Shown one piece after another: positions 20,277 through 28,593 of a stretch of DNA of 48,794 bases. Below the pieces are notes generated by a model. It was given only the letters and a program-made list of their open reading frames with translations, searched no databases and had not been told where the DNA came from. The stretch is from an uncultured Kiritimatiellota bacterium (lineage in GTDB: Bacteria > Verrucomicrobiota > Kiritimatiellia > RFP12 > UBA1067). Position numbers and translations under genes: made by a program. Positions within the stretch are counted from its first letter, which is position 1. Every line of letters starts with the position of its first letter. The DNA lies in assembly GCA_934654805.1 (NCBI GenBank), contig CAKUGW010000005.1, forward strand, positions 1 through 48,794, given 5' to 3'.

Positions 20277-21266
20277 ATGAAAAAGCTGATTCCGATTCTC
20301 TCGGTCGCGCTGGCGGCCGGCTGCATGACCGACAAGACCCCGTGCGGGGCCGACAAGGCGAAGTGCGACCCCGTGATGGGCAACTGGAGCGCCGACCTCC
20401 CCTACGACGGGATGCCGGCCGGGAGCTTCATCTTCTCGCGCGACGCGAACGGCGCGCCGCAGGCGTTCGTCCTCTACCGCTGGGGCTCGCCGGAATGGGT
20501 CAGGGACCTCAAGGTCTGCGGCAGCTGGTTCTCGTTCACGCATCCGTACGGCTACCGCTACGAGGGCAGCGTGCTGGGCGACCGGATGATCGCGCGCCTC
20601 GCGCCGTGCGACGGGAAGACGGGGGCGCTGAAGGGCGCGTGGCAGCCGTTCTACGGCTGGCGCAACCCGGCGATCTGCGACAAGGTGCGCACCGAGGACG
20701 CGAAGTTCGGCGAGAAGATCGACCTGCTGAAGGACGGCCTTGACGGCTGGGTCTCGATGAACCCGAAGGCGAAGTTCGGCTGGTCGTTCAAGGACGGCGT
20801 GCTCTCGAACGCGCTTGGCCTCAAGCCGGACGGCTCGTGGGCCGGCGGCGGCGCGAACATCATGTCGAAGCGGGCGGACTTCTTCGACTTCAAGCTCGAA
20901 TACGACGTGCGCGTGCCGAAGAACTCGAACTCCGGCGTGTACCTGCGCGGCCGCTTCGAGTGCCAGGTCGTCGACAGCTACGGCAAGGAGCTCGACCGCC
21001 ACAACATGGCCGCCTACTACGGGCGCGTCACGCCGTCCGTCGCCGCCGAGAAGCCGGCGGGCGAGTGGCAGCACGTCTCCGTCACGGTCTACAAGGGCCA
21101 CATCACGACCTGGCTGAACGGCGTGAAGATCATCGACAACGCGAAGCTCGAGGGCGTGACGGGCGGCGCGATCGACGCCGACCTCAACAAGGCGGGCCCG
21201 ATCTACCTCCAGGGCGACCACTCCGACGCGGACTACAAGAACATGTTCCTGTATCCGGCGCTCTGA
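20277..21266 (+). CDS. DUF1080 lipoprotein (3-keto-glycoside hydrolase-like)
   Basis: The 329-residue protein begins MKKLIPILSVALAAGCMTD, a lipoprotein signal with Cys16 as the lipidated residue, so it sits in the periplasm or outer membrane. An N-terminal domain (~residues 28-135, NWSADLPYDGMPAGSF) precedes a DUF1080/3-keto-disaccharide hydrolase jelly roll. The jelly roll shows FFDFKLEYDVRVPKNSNSGVYLRG, then GEWQHVSVTVYKGHITTWLNG and PIYLQGDHSDADYKNMFLYP. In Bacteroides, DUF1080 enzymes cleave glycosides already oxidised at C3. The neighbouring oxidoreductase and epimerase-like proteins support that role. The start at 20277 has AAGGAAAA ahead. Confidence 0.85.
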   Translation: MKKLIPILSVALAAGCMTDKTPCGADKAKCDPVMGNWSADLPYDGMPAGSFIFSRDANGAPQAFVLYRWGSPEWVRDLKVCGSWFSFTHPYGYRYEGSVLGDRMIARLAPCDGKTGALKGAWQPFYGWRNPAICDKVRTEDAKFGEKIDLLKDGLDGWVSMNPKAKFGWSFKDGVLSNALGLKPDGSWAGGGANIMSKRADFFDFKLEYDVRVPKNSNSGVYLRGRFECQVVDSYGKELDRHNMAAYYGRVTPSVAAEKPAGEWQHVSVTVYKGHITTWLNGVKIIDNAKLEGVTGGAIDADLNKAGPIYLQGDHSDADYKNMFLYPAL

Positions 21267-21291
21267 TTCACGGCACGAAAGGAATGCGACA

Positions 21292-22398
21292 ATGCTGCTG
21301 AGTTCTTTAGTTGTCTTTGCGGCGCTGTACGGCGACACGCCGGACGCCAAGCACGCCTGGGCGGTTCATGACTGGAACCGCCCGAAACCGGCCAAGGTCG
21401 AGCCGGCGAAGGAGATCGGGATGCCGCCGTCCGACGCGGTCGTCCTCTTCGACGGCACGAAGGCGTCGTTCGAGAGGAACTGGCGCGACGGGAAGGGCCA
21501 GCCTTCCGCCTGGTCCTATTCGCCCGACGGCTACTTCTACACCGTGCCCGACTGGAAGAACGGCGGCGCGATCTTCTCGCGCGCGGAGTTCGGCGACTGC
21601 CAGCTCCACATCGAGTACCGCCACGACCCCAACCGGCTCTTCACGGACAAGGGGCCGCAGATGCGCGGGAACTCCGGCGTCTTCCTGATGAACAACTACG
21701 AGATCCAGGTGCTGGAGTCGTACTACACGTCGCGGGAGCTGGACGGCAAGGCCGGGTTCGTCGATAACTACGCCGACGGCCAGGCGGGCTCCGTCTACGC
21801 CGAGAATCCGCCGCTCGTCAACCCCGCGCGCAAGCCGGGCGAGTGGCAGGTCTACGACATCGTCTTCCACCAGCCGGTCTGGGACGGCGACAGGCTCGTC
21901 CACCCCGGCAGCGTGACGGTGTTCTTCAACGGCGTGCTCGTGCAGGATCACTGGGAGATGGAAGGGCTGACGACGCACTGCCATCGCCGCCCCCTCGCGC
22001 CGCACAGGTCCGTGGGGCCGCTCCAGCTGCAGGATCACGGCTGCGTCGTCCAGTTCCGCAACATCTGGTACCGTCCGCTCGCCTCGCGCTGGGCCAACAA
22101 GACGCACTGCGCGATGTCCGCCGACGAGCGTGAGGTCATGAAGCTCCGCCGCGAGACGGCGGCGAAGCTCTACGCCAAGATCGCCGACCCGAAGGCGCCG
22201 ACGGCCGCGACCGTGAAGGCGCTGGCGGAAGTGATCGCCTACGCGAACGAGAATCCCTACAAGGCCGCATTCGACGCGGCGCTCGCGGCGTATCGCGCGA
22301 AGCCGGGGGACGCGAAGGAAGTCGCGGACGTCAACCGGACGCTGGACGTGCTCGTCCGCAACCGCGTCATCGACGGAAAGGCGAAGATTTCACAGTAA
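21292..22398 (+). CDS. Second DUF1080 protein, exported
   Basis: The 368-residue protein has a short signal sequence (LLSSLVVFAALYGDTPDA) and then a DUF1080 jelly roll: DAVVLFDGTKASFERNWRDG, GAIFSRAEFGDCQLHIEYR, RGNSGVFLMNNYEIQVLESY, GEWQVYDIVFHQP and VGPLQLQDHGCVVQFRNIW. This set is very typical of the 3-keto-disaccharide hydrolase family. About 100 extra helical residues (from ~270) follow the domain. It differs clearly from the first DUF1080 protein, so the two may act on different glycosidic linkages or in different compartments. AAGGA precedes the ATG; 25 nt separate it from the preceding gene. Confidence 0.85.
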   Translation: MLLSSLVVFAALYGDTPDAKHAWAVHDWNRPKPAKVEPAKEIGMPPSDAVVLFDGTKASFERNWRDGKGQPSAWSYSPDGYFYTVPDWKNGGAIFSRAEFGDCQLHIEYRHDPNRLFTDKGPQMRGNSGVFLMNNYEIQVLESYYTSRELDGKAGFVDNYADGQAGSVYAENPPLVNPARKPGEWQVYDIVFHQPVWDGDRLVHPGSVTVFFNGVLVQDHWEMEGLTTHCHRRPLAPHRSVGPLQLQDHGCVVQFRNIWYRPLASRWANKTHCAMSADEREVMKLRRETAAKLYAKIADPKAPTAATVKALAEVIAYANENPYKAAFDAALAAYRAKPGDAKEVADVNRTLDVLVRNRVIDGKAKISQ

Positions 22399-22399
22399 C

Positions 22400-22415
22400 C
22401 GGGCCGCACGGCCCG
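22400..22415 (+). terminator. Small GC hairpin between operon genes
   Basis: CGGGCC, loop GCAC, GGCCCG form a perfect 6-bp stem right after the second DUF1080 stop. There is no T-run, so it is more likely a 3' stabilising or partial-stop hairpin than a full terminator. Confidence 0.4.
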
Positions 22416-22436
22416 TCACAAAACAAAGGAGAAAAC

Positions 22437-24014
22437 ATGATCCAAATCAACTCATCCAGAAGAAACTTCCTGCGCGGCCTCGGCGGCGCCGGACTGTTCG
22501 CGATCGGCGGCTGCAAGTGCCCGTTCGGCCGCCAGAAGATCAAGCTCGCCGCCGTCGGCGTGCTGGGCAAGGGCTACAGCGACTGGACGCCGATGCTCAA
22601 GTCGGGCCTCGTCGAGATGGTCGCGTTCTGCGACGCCGACTACACGGTGCGCGAGAGGGCCGCCCTGCAGCTGGCAAAGGACGGCATCGACTTCGACATC
22701 TACTCCGTTCCGTTCTTCACCGACTACCGCAAGCTGCTCGACAACGCGGGCGTCCTCGGCATCGAGGCGATGACGATCTCGACGCCGGACCACGTGCACG
22801 CCCCGGTCGCGATCGGCGCGATGAAGCAGGGCATCCACGTCTACGTCCAGAAGCCGCTGGTGCGCACGCTGTGGGAGCTCGACTACTTCGACCGCACGGC
22901 GAAGGACAACGGCGTCATCGTCCAGATGGGCAACCAGGGCTCCTCGCTCGACTCGATGCGCCGCTGCACGGAAGTCATCCAGAGCGGCATCCTCGGCGAC
23001 GTGAAGGAAGTCCACGTGTGGACGAACCGCGCCGTGTGGCCGCAGGGCAAGGGCGTGGCGGACTACGTGACGAGCCGCGGCGCGAAGGGCGACCCCGTCC
23101 GCAACGGCCTCAACTGGGACGCCTGGCTGGCGACGGCGAAGTCGCGTCCGTTCCTCGACAAGTACCCGGCCGACGCGAAGGTCTACGACCCGTGGAAGCT
23201 CGGCGCGAACGTCTACCACTCGTTCACGTGGCGCGGCTTCCACGACTTCGGCGCGGGCGCGTTCGGCGACATGGCCTGCCACACGATGAACCTGCCGTTC
23301 CGCGGCCTTGAGCTCGCGGGCGTCTCCGACGCCGAGTGCGTGAAGATCGAGGAGAAGAACGACATCGCCTATCCGTCGAAGTCGATCGTGAAGCTCACCT
23401 ACAAGGCTCGCGAGTCGAAGGTGCGTCCCGGCGTCAAGCTGCCGGCGGTCACGCTCTTCTGGTACGACGGCTACGACATGGACAAGCCAGGCAAGAGCGC
23501 GATGAAGCCCTCGGCGGAGATCATGCCCAAGGTCATCAAGACCTTCAAGGAGGTCCCGAACACGGGCTGCTACATCATCGGCTCGAAGGGCGCGGTGCTC
23601 ATGCAGGACGACTACGGCGCAAAGTGCGCGCTCGCGCTCAACGACGACCCGACGTTCGTCGACATCTTCCAGCACGAGAAGGCCAAGCTCGTCGCGCGCA
23701 CGATCCCGTTCTGCGTCGGATCGAAGGCGGCGGCGGACGGCAAGTCGACCGTCGAGATGAAGGGCTTCGCGGAAGGCCACTACGGCGAGTTCGTGAACGC
23801 CATTCGCGGCGAAGGCCCGTGGTACGAGCAGACGCACTCGCGCTGCTTCGCGGACATCGAGTACTGCATTCCGCAGATGGAGGGCATCCTCGTCGGCTGC
23901 ATCGCGCAGCAGGTCTCGGGCAAGCTCGCCTGGAACTCGGCGACGCAGAGCTTCGACAACGCCGCCGCGAACGCGCTCGTCAAGCCCTACATCCGCACGG
24001 GCTGGGAGTTCTGA
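22437..24014 (+). CDS. Tat-exported Gfo/Idh/MocA family oxidoreductase (lipoprotein)
   Basis: The 525-residue protein starts with a twin-arginine signal (SSRRNFLRGLGGAG) ending in a lipobox-like AIGGC. A pre-folded, cofactor-loaded enzyme would thus be exported. The Rossmann fold begins KLAAVGVLGKGYSDW; DHVHAPVAIGAMKQGIHVYVQKPL contains the family's catalytic-site Lys in (E/Q)KP. The C-terminal Gfo/Idh/MocA half has FHDFGAGAFGDMACHTM. Members oxidise or reduce sugar hydroxyls with tightly bound NAD(P). Next to DUF1080 genes the likely job is oxidising C3 of glycosides. AAGGAG lies 8 nt before the ATG. Octamer repeats follow its stop. Confidence 0.9.
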   Translation: MIQINSSRRNFLRGLGGAGLFAIGGCKCPFGRQKIKLAAVGVLGKGYSDWTPMLKSGLVEMVAFCDADYTVRERAALQLAKDGIDFDIYSVPFFTDYRKLLDNAGVLGIEAMTISTPDHVHAPVAIGAMKQGIHVYVQKPLVRTLWELDYFDRTAKDNGVIVQMGNQGSSLDSMRRCTEVIQSGILGDVKEVHVWTNRAVWPQGKGVADYVTSRGAKGDPVRNGLNWDAWLATAKSRPFLDKYPADAKVYDPWKLGANVYHSFTWRGFHDFGAGAFGDMACHTMNLPFRGLELAGVSDAECVKIEEKNDIAYPSKSIVKLTYKARESKVRPGVKLPAVTLFWYDGYDMDKPGKSAMKPSAEIMPKVIKTFKEVPNTGCYIIGSKGAVLMQDDYGAKCALALNDDPTFVDIFQHEKAKLVARTIPFCVGSKAAADGKSTVEMKGFAEGHYGEFVNAIRGEGPWYEQTHSRCFADIEYCIPQMEGILVGCIAQQVSGKLAWNSATQSFDNAAANALVKPYIRTGWEF

Positions 24015-24021
24015 GAAATAA

Positions 24022-24053
24022 TCGAATAATCGAATAATCGAATAATCGAATTA
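24022..24053 (+). repeat. TCGAATAA octamer array (four units), intergenic
   Basis: Three exact TCGAATAA units and one TCGAATTA start 7 nt after the oxidoreductase stop. Same family as the arrays at 5697-5728 and 13841-13880. Confidence 0.88.
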
Positions 24054-24072
24054 AGGCTCTTGTCTCTCGCGC

Positions 24073-24105
24073 CACTCACGTCTCTCTTGTCGATGGACGT
24101 GAGTG
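24073..24105 (+). promoter_or_regulatory. Perfect 10-bp stem-loop inside the sugar operon
   Basis: CACTCACGTC (24073-24082) pairs exactly with GACGTGAGTG (24096-24105) around a 13-nt loop. CTCTTGTC occurs both before the stem and in the loop region. There is no T-run after it, so it is unlikely to be a simple terminator. It may be an operator, an RNA processing site or a control hairpin for the downstream genes. Confidence 0.5.
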
Positions 24106-24150
24106 ACATGAGCGGCAAGGGCCGGCAAAACCAAAAAGGAAAAACAGGAA

Positions 24151-25158
24151 ATGAACGTTTCACGTAGACAGTTCTTCGGATTCCTCGGCACGGGCGCCGC
24201 TGCGGCGGCCCTTCCGGGGTGCATCTGCCCGCCGCCGGCGAAGTGCGGCCCGAAGCCGCAGAAGATCGCGCTGCAGCTCTACTCGCTGCACAAGTACATC
24301 GGCGGCGTCAAGGACAAGGAAGGCAAGGTCACGCTGGTGGGCGTCGGCCTCGACAAGGCGCTGGAGAACGTTGCGGCCATCGGCTTCAAGGGCGTCGAGT
24401 TCGCCGGCTACTACCAGTACGGCAACGACCCGAAGGGCCTTCGCAAGGCGCTCGCGAACGCGGGCCTCGTGGCGTGCGGCACGCACGTGTCCACGAACGC
24501 CTACGGCCTAGACACGAAGAAGTGGACGTATGACCCCGAAGTCCTCAAGAAGACGTGCGACTTCAACATGTCCTACGGCAACAACCTCATCATCTGCCCC
24601 GGCGGCGGCAACTTCCCGCCCGGCTGCAGCTGGTCGACGGGCCAGGGCGGCGAGGCCTGCAAGCCGTCGCAGGCGATCGACGACTTCACGAAGAAGCTCG
24701 CGGAGCACTACAACAAGGTCGCCGCGGACGCCGCGAAGTTCGGCTGCCGCATCGGCCTCCACAACCACACGTGGGAGCACGCGATCTTCATGCAGGACGG
24801 TACGTCCTTCTGGGACTACTTCTTCTCGAACACCTGCGCGAACGTCTGCATCGAGCAGGACGTCGGCTGGTCGACCTGCGCGGGCGTCGATCCGTGCGAG
24901 ACCTACGAGAAGTATCCGCACCGCTCGCCGACCCTCCACGCGAAGGAGAACGGCATGGGCAAGGACGTGAAGGAGTTCGACGCGATTCTCGGCCAGCCCG
25001 GCAAGCCGGGCGCGAAGCCGGTCGAGTGGGACCGCATCATCGCCGCGACCGCGAAGGACCGCGTCGAGTGGTTCGTCGTCGAGTGCGAGCGCCACTTCGA
25101 GGACCTGTCGGCGGTTCTGCCGTCCTACAACTTCCTCAAGGCGAAGGGCCTCAACTAA
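24151..25158 (+). CDS. Tat-exported TIM-barrel sugar isomerase/epimerase-like protein
   Basis: The 335-residue protein has a twin-arginine motif (SRRQFFGFLGTG) and a lipobox-like ALPGC. The mature part is an AP-endonuclease-2-type TIM barrel: KIALQLYSL at strand 1, GFKGVEFAGYY at strand 2, GLVACGTHVS, and then IGLHNHTWEH, IEQDVGW and the metal-site Glu in FVVECERH near the end. These are usually xylose-isomerase-like isomerases or epimerases, and some act as lyases on keto-sugars. Paired with the Tat oxidoreductase and DUF1080 proteins, it probably processes a 3-keto sugar outside the cytoplasm. A purine-rich AGGAAAAACAGGAA precedes the ATG. Its TAA abuts the DedA start. Confidence 0.86.
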   Translation: MNVSRRQFFGFLGTGAAAAALPGCICPPPAKCGPKPQKIALQLYSLHKYIGGVKDKEGKVTLVGVGLDKALENVAAIGFKGVEFAGYYQYGNDPKGLRKALANAGLVACGTHVSTNAYGLDTKKWTYDPEVLKKTCDFNMSYGNNLIICPGGGNFPPGCSWSTGQGGEACKPSQAIDDFTKKLAEHYNKVAADAAKFGCRIGLHNHTWEHAIFMQDGTSFWDYFFSNTCANVCIEQDVGWSTCAGVDPCETYEKYPHRSPTLHAKENGMGKDVKEFDAILGQPGKPGAKPVEWDRIIAATAKDRVEWFVVECERHFEDLSAVLPSYNFLKAKGLN

Positions 25159-25830
25159 ATGATCGAGACGCTCGCGGCTCATCTCGACGCCTTCGCGGCC
25201 CTCGCGCCGACATGGGGACTTCTGCTCGTCTTCGTCTTCATGACGATTGAGTCGTCGTTCATCCCGTTTCCGTCGGAGGTCGTGATGATTCCCGCGGGCT
25301 TTCTCGCCGCGCGCGGCGAGCTGGGGTGCGGAACCCCGCTCGCCGCCGTCACGCTGGCGTTCCTCGTCGGCGTCCTCGGCTCCCTTGCGGGGGCCTACGT
25401 GAACTACTTCCTGGCCCTCTGGGTCGGCAAGCCGTTCCTGGAGAAGTACGGCAAGTGGTTCTTCCTGAAGCCGGCCGCCCTTGACCGGGCCTGCGAGGTC
25501 TTCAACCGCTACGGCGCGGCGACGACGTTCGTCTGCCGCATGATTCCCGCGATCCGCCAGCTCATCTCCATCCCCGCCGGCATCGCGCGGATGCCGCTGG
25601 GACCGTTTACGCTCTTCACCGCGCTCGGCGCGGGCGTCTGGACGGCGATCCTGACGTTCGTCGGCTGGGCGATCGGCCGCTCGACGGCCCACATCTCCTA
25701 TCTCGACCTCTGTCTGAAGGGCAAGGAGATGGCGGCGGACAACCTGCCGCTCGTCGTCGGCGGCGCCGTCGCGCTCGTCGCCCTCTACTGCCTTGTCTCG
25801 AAACTCGTCATGAAAGGAAACACGAAATGA
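25159..25830 (+). CDS. DedA family membrane protein
   Basis: The 223-residue protein has 5-6 hydrophobic segments and the DedA/SNARE-associated pattern: FMTIESSFIPFPSEVVMIPAG with the conserved E...P-PSE, G-x-x-x-G-N-like LGSLAGAYVNYFLALWVGK, and FVCRMIPAIRQLISIPAG with the conserved Arg residues. Family members are proton-coupled lipid flippases, including undecaprenyl-phosphate recycling proteins. Its presence in a sugar operon is odd and may just reflect co-transcription. It begins directly after the upstream TAA and overlaps the GH27 start by ATGA, so coupling is tight on both sides. Confidence 0.9.
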   Translation: MIETLAAHLDAFAALAPTWGLLLVFVFMTIESSFIPFPSEVVMIPAGFLAARGELGCGTPLAAVTLAFLVGVLGSLAGAYVNYFLALWVGKPFLEKYGKWFFLKPAALDRACEVFNRYGAATTFVCRMIPAIRQLISIPAGIARMPLGPFTLFTALGAGVWTAILTFVGWAIGRSTAHISYLDLCLKGKEMAADNLPLVVGGAVALVALYCLVSKLVMKGNTK

Positions 25831-27203
25831 TCTCGACTCTCTTCCTCGCGGCCGCCGCCGTCCTTACGCAGGGCGAACTCACCGTGCGCCCGAACGACTG
25901 CCCCAAGTGCCCGTTCCGCATGCGCATCGCGCCGGACGCCAAGACGGCGTTCGTCAACACCGCCAAGGTGTCCGAGAAGGACTTCCCGAAGATGGCCAAG
26001 CGCGCGTTCGACCTCATGACGAAAGCGGCGGATGCGAAGAAGGGCGGCGACCAGCGTCCGCTCATGGGCTGGTCGAGCTGGAACACCTTTGCCGTCGACA
26101 TCTCCGAGTCGATCATCAGCTCGGTCGCCGAGGCGATGGCGACGAACGGCCTCAAGGCCGCCGGCTACACCTACGTCAACATCGACGACGGCTTCTTCGG
26201 CGGACGCGACAAGGACGGCAAGCTGCTCATCCACCCGACGCGCTTCCCGAACGGCCTGAAGCCCGTCGTCGAGCGCATCCACGCGCTCGGCCTGAAGGCC
26301 GGCATCTACTCCGACGCGGGCTCCGACACCTGCGGCAGCATGTGGTCGAACGACCCGCTCGGCAAGGGCTCCGGCCTCTACGGACATGACCTGGAGGACT
26401 GCCGCTTCTTCTTTGGCGAGATGGACTTCGACTTCATCAAGATCGACTACTGCGGCGGCCTGAAGCTCAAGCTCGACGAGCAGGAGCGCTACACGGCGAT
26501 CCGCCGCGCAATCGACGTCTCCGGCAAGAAGGGCGTGCGGATGAACATCTGCCGCTGGACGTTCCCCGGCGAATGGGCGGCGGGCGTCGCCGAGTCCTGG
26601 CGCACGACGCGCGACATCCGCGCGAACTGGAAGAGCGTGAAGGACATCATCGACGAGAACATCCCGCTCACGGGCTACACGAGCCTCGGCCACTACAACG
26701 ACATGGACATGCTGGAGGTCGGGCAGATCGCCGGGCAGATGAAGACGGCTTTCGGCAAGGAGGATTCGGGGCTCACGCGGCTTGAGGAGCAGACGCACTT
26801 CGGGCTTTGGTGCATGCTCTCCTCGCCGCTCCTGATCGGCTGCGACGTCCGCACGATGGACGAGACGACGCGCGCGCTCGTGACGAACCCGTTCCTCCTC
26901 GGCATGAACCAGAACGACCTGGGGCAGCCCGTGAAGACGGTGCTGCGCCTCGGCGACGCCTACACGCTCGTCAAGGACTGCGACTCGGTCGGCGGCACGG
27001 CGCGCTACCTGACGCTCTACAACGGCGGCGACAAGGACCACGAGTTCAAGGTCGAGCTGTTCAAGCTGGACCTGGACGGCAAGGTCGCGTTCTTCGACCT
27101 CGCCGAGCGGGCCGACCTCGGCGAGATCGAGCGGGAGGTCTCCTTCACCGTTCCCGCCCACGGCGCGCGGTTCTTCCGCCTCGACGCCGAACGCCGCCGC
27201 TGA
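25827..27203 (+). CDS. Secreted GH27 alpha-galactosidase-like enzyme
   Basis: The 458-residue enzyme has a short hydrophobic leader (ISTLFLAAAAVLTQG). The family-27 barrel starts at LMGWSSWNTFAVDIS, followed by YTYVNIDDGFFGG. The nucleophile is D207 in KIDYCGG. The acid/base is probably D263 in WRTTRDI. The 'DMDMLEVG' motif and a C-terminal beta domain follow. GH27 members remove alpha-galactose or alpha-N-acetylgalactosamine, with retention. The ~70 residues before the barrel (CPKCPFRMRIAPDAKTAF) are not usual and are unassigned. It closes the DUF1080 operon and would supply or trim galactosides. AAAGGAAA precedes the ATG, which overlaps the DedA stop. Confidence 0.92.
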   Translation: MISTLFLAAAAVLTQGELTVRPNDCPKCPFRMRIAPDAKTAFVNTAKVSEKDFPKMAKRAFDLMTKAADAKKGGDQRPLMGWSSWNTFAVDISESIISSVAEAMATNGLKAAGYTYVNIDDGFFGGRDKDGKLLIHPTRFPNGLKPVVERIHALGLKAGIYSDAGSDTCGSMWSNDPLGKGSGLYGHDLEDCRFFFGEMDFDFIKIDYCGGLKLKLDEQERYTAIRRAIDVSGKKGVRMNICRWTFPGEWAAGVAESWRTTRDIRANWKSVKDIIDENIPLTGYTSLGHYNDMDMLEVGQIAGQMKTAFGKEDSGLTRLEEQTHFGLWCMLSSPLLIGCDVRTMDETTRALVTNPFLLGMNQNDLGQPVKTVLRLGDAYTLVKDCDSVGGTARYLTLYNGGDKDHEFKVELFKLDLDGKVAFFDLAERADLGEIEREVSFTVPAHGARFFRLDAERRR

Positions 27204-27253
27204 GCTGAAGAGGATGTCGCCGCGGGTTGCCGGATTGAGGTCGAGGCTTCCTG

Positions 27254-28423
27254 ATGCCACCGCGAAAGACGGTTCTTGTCCTTCAGTATCAGGAAAACGC
27301 CTCGGTCACGCGGACTTGGGTGCGAGGGTTTCTCCGCTTCGCCAAGACGGCGAACTGGTGTCTTCAGACGCTTTCGTATTCGGGCGAGCTGAAGCAGCTG
27401 CGGGAAATCCGTGAGGCCGTCCGCTACTTGGCGCCAGACGGAGTCGTGTCGGCCTGCTTTACGAAGGAATTCGTGCGTCGACGTCTCTTTTGCGATATCC
27501 CGCACGTTTGGTTCGATGGCCCTGTCTGCGAACTCCCGACGGAGGATTCGGTCATCTGGCATGATGACCAGTATGCTGTCGAACTGGTCGCTGACGAGTT
27601 CCTGAATCTGAATCTTCCGAATTACGCAGTCGTCGGGGATCTGGCGGTGCGGAAGTGGTCTTCACGTCGTATCCGCATGTTCTGCCAACGGATCGAGGCG
27701 CAGGGATTCAAGGCGGAGACGGTTGAACTGAAAGAGCCATCCACCGAGACGGTTTGCAACTTGAAGCAAATTGGACCGTGGCTTCTGGCGTTGCCGAAGC
27801 CCTGTGGCGTATTTGCGGTGAGCGACCGAATCGGCGCCTGCGTCATTACGGAGGCGAACCGGCTGGGGCTGCGTATTCCTGAAGATCTCGTCGTTATCGG
27901 CATCGACAATGACGAGGACATCTGCCTATCGACAATCCCGCCGCTCTCGTCTGTGGCCACGGACTGGGAGAAGGGCGGTTTTTTGGCAGGCGAAGCCCTT
28001 GCATGCGTGATGCGCGATCCGTCGCATGGGCCGGTTCGGAGGCCCTTTGGTGACCTTGGACTGATTCGCCGCGCCTCTTCCGCGCCCCTGCGGACGCGGG
28101 CGAATGCCCGCGTGGCCGAGGCGAGTGCCTTTATCCGTGCGCACGCCTGCGAGGGAATCTCCGTTGATGATGTCGTTCGACACATGGGCTGCTCGCGACG
28201 TTTGGCCCTTTTGCGCTATCAGGAAGCGACGGGCCATTCGATCTTCAGTGAGATCCGCGACGTGAAGTTTGCGCACGTGCTGGTGCTTTTGGCGCGGCGC
28301 GACGTCCAGATAGGTGCCATAGCCAATCGGTGCGGTTGGAAAAGCACCATGTCCTTGCGCACCTATTTTGAAGGCCGCACAGGCATGACCCTGCGCGCCT
28401 GGCGCGCGGCACAAGGTCTCTGA
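27254..28423 (+). CDS. XylR-type transcription regulator (sugar-binding domain plus AraC HTH)
   Basis: The 389-residue protein has a LacI/periplasmic-binding-like sensor: VLVLQYQENASVTRTWVRGF at the start, CGVFAVSDRIGACVITEANRLG and IPEDLVVIGIDNDEDIC later. A C-terminal AraC-type double HTH follows (ISVDDVVRHMGCSRRLALLRYQ and then IGAIANRCGWKSTMSLRTYF). This order is that of the xylose regulator XylR, which activates genes upon binding sugar. It sits between the two glycan loci, so either or both may be targets. The gene is visibly less GC-rich than the upstream operon, hinting at separate origin. GAGG lies upstream of the ATG. The ligand is unknown. Confidence 0.9.
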   Translation: MPPRKTVLVLQYQENASVTRTWVRGFLRFAKTANWCLQTLSYSGELKQLREIREAVRYLAPDGVVSACFTKEFVRRRLFCDIPHVWFDGPVCELPTEDSVIWHDDQYAVELVADEFLNLNLPNYAVVGDLAVRKWSSRRIRMFCQRIEAQGFKAETVELKEPSTETVCNLKQIGPWLLALPKPCGVFAVSDRIGACVITEANRLGLRIPEDLVVIGIDNDEDICLSTIPPLSSVATDWEKGGFLAGEALACVMRDPSHGPVRRPFGDLGLIRRASSAPLRTRANARVAEASAFIRAHACEGISVDDVVRHMGCSRRLALLRYQEATGHSIFSEIRDVKFAHVLVLLARRDVQIGAIANRCGWKSTMSLRTYFEGRTGMTLRAWRAAQGL

Positions 28424-28507
28424 CGTTCGTCTGGCGGCTTTGCGCGTTGCATGAAACTGGCTTTTTTTCTTGTCGTAAAACGAGTCCTCTCGATCTCGTC
28501 GTTCTGC

Positions 28508-28520
28508 TATAATACCGAGT
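28508..28520 (+). promoter_or_regulatory. Promoter of the surface-protein/fusion-enzyme operon
   Basis: TGC then TATAAT (28508-28513); a TTG follows after exactly 6 nt. No good -35 box at 17-18 nt, so activation by the XylR-type regulator just upstream is plausible. Confidence 0.6.
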
Positions 28521-28593
28521 TGTCGCAAGCATTGCAGTGATGCGCCTTTGCGGCAGAACGAGATCACAACACAAGATAAGGACATCAAGATGA
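28520..28593 (+). other. Possible chain of two leader mini-ORFs
   Basis: TTG at 28520, 6 nt after the -10 box, opens MSQALQ and stops at 28538-28540. ATG at 28540 overlaps that stop (TGATG) and opens a 17-codon frame. Its TGA (28591-28593) overlaps the main gene's ATG (ATGA). The chain is suggestive of coupled translation but could arise by chance; the main gene also has its own AAGGA. Confidence 0.25.
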
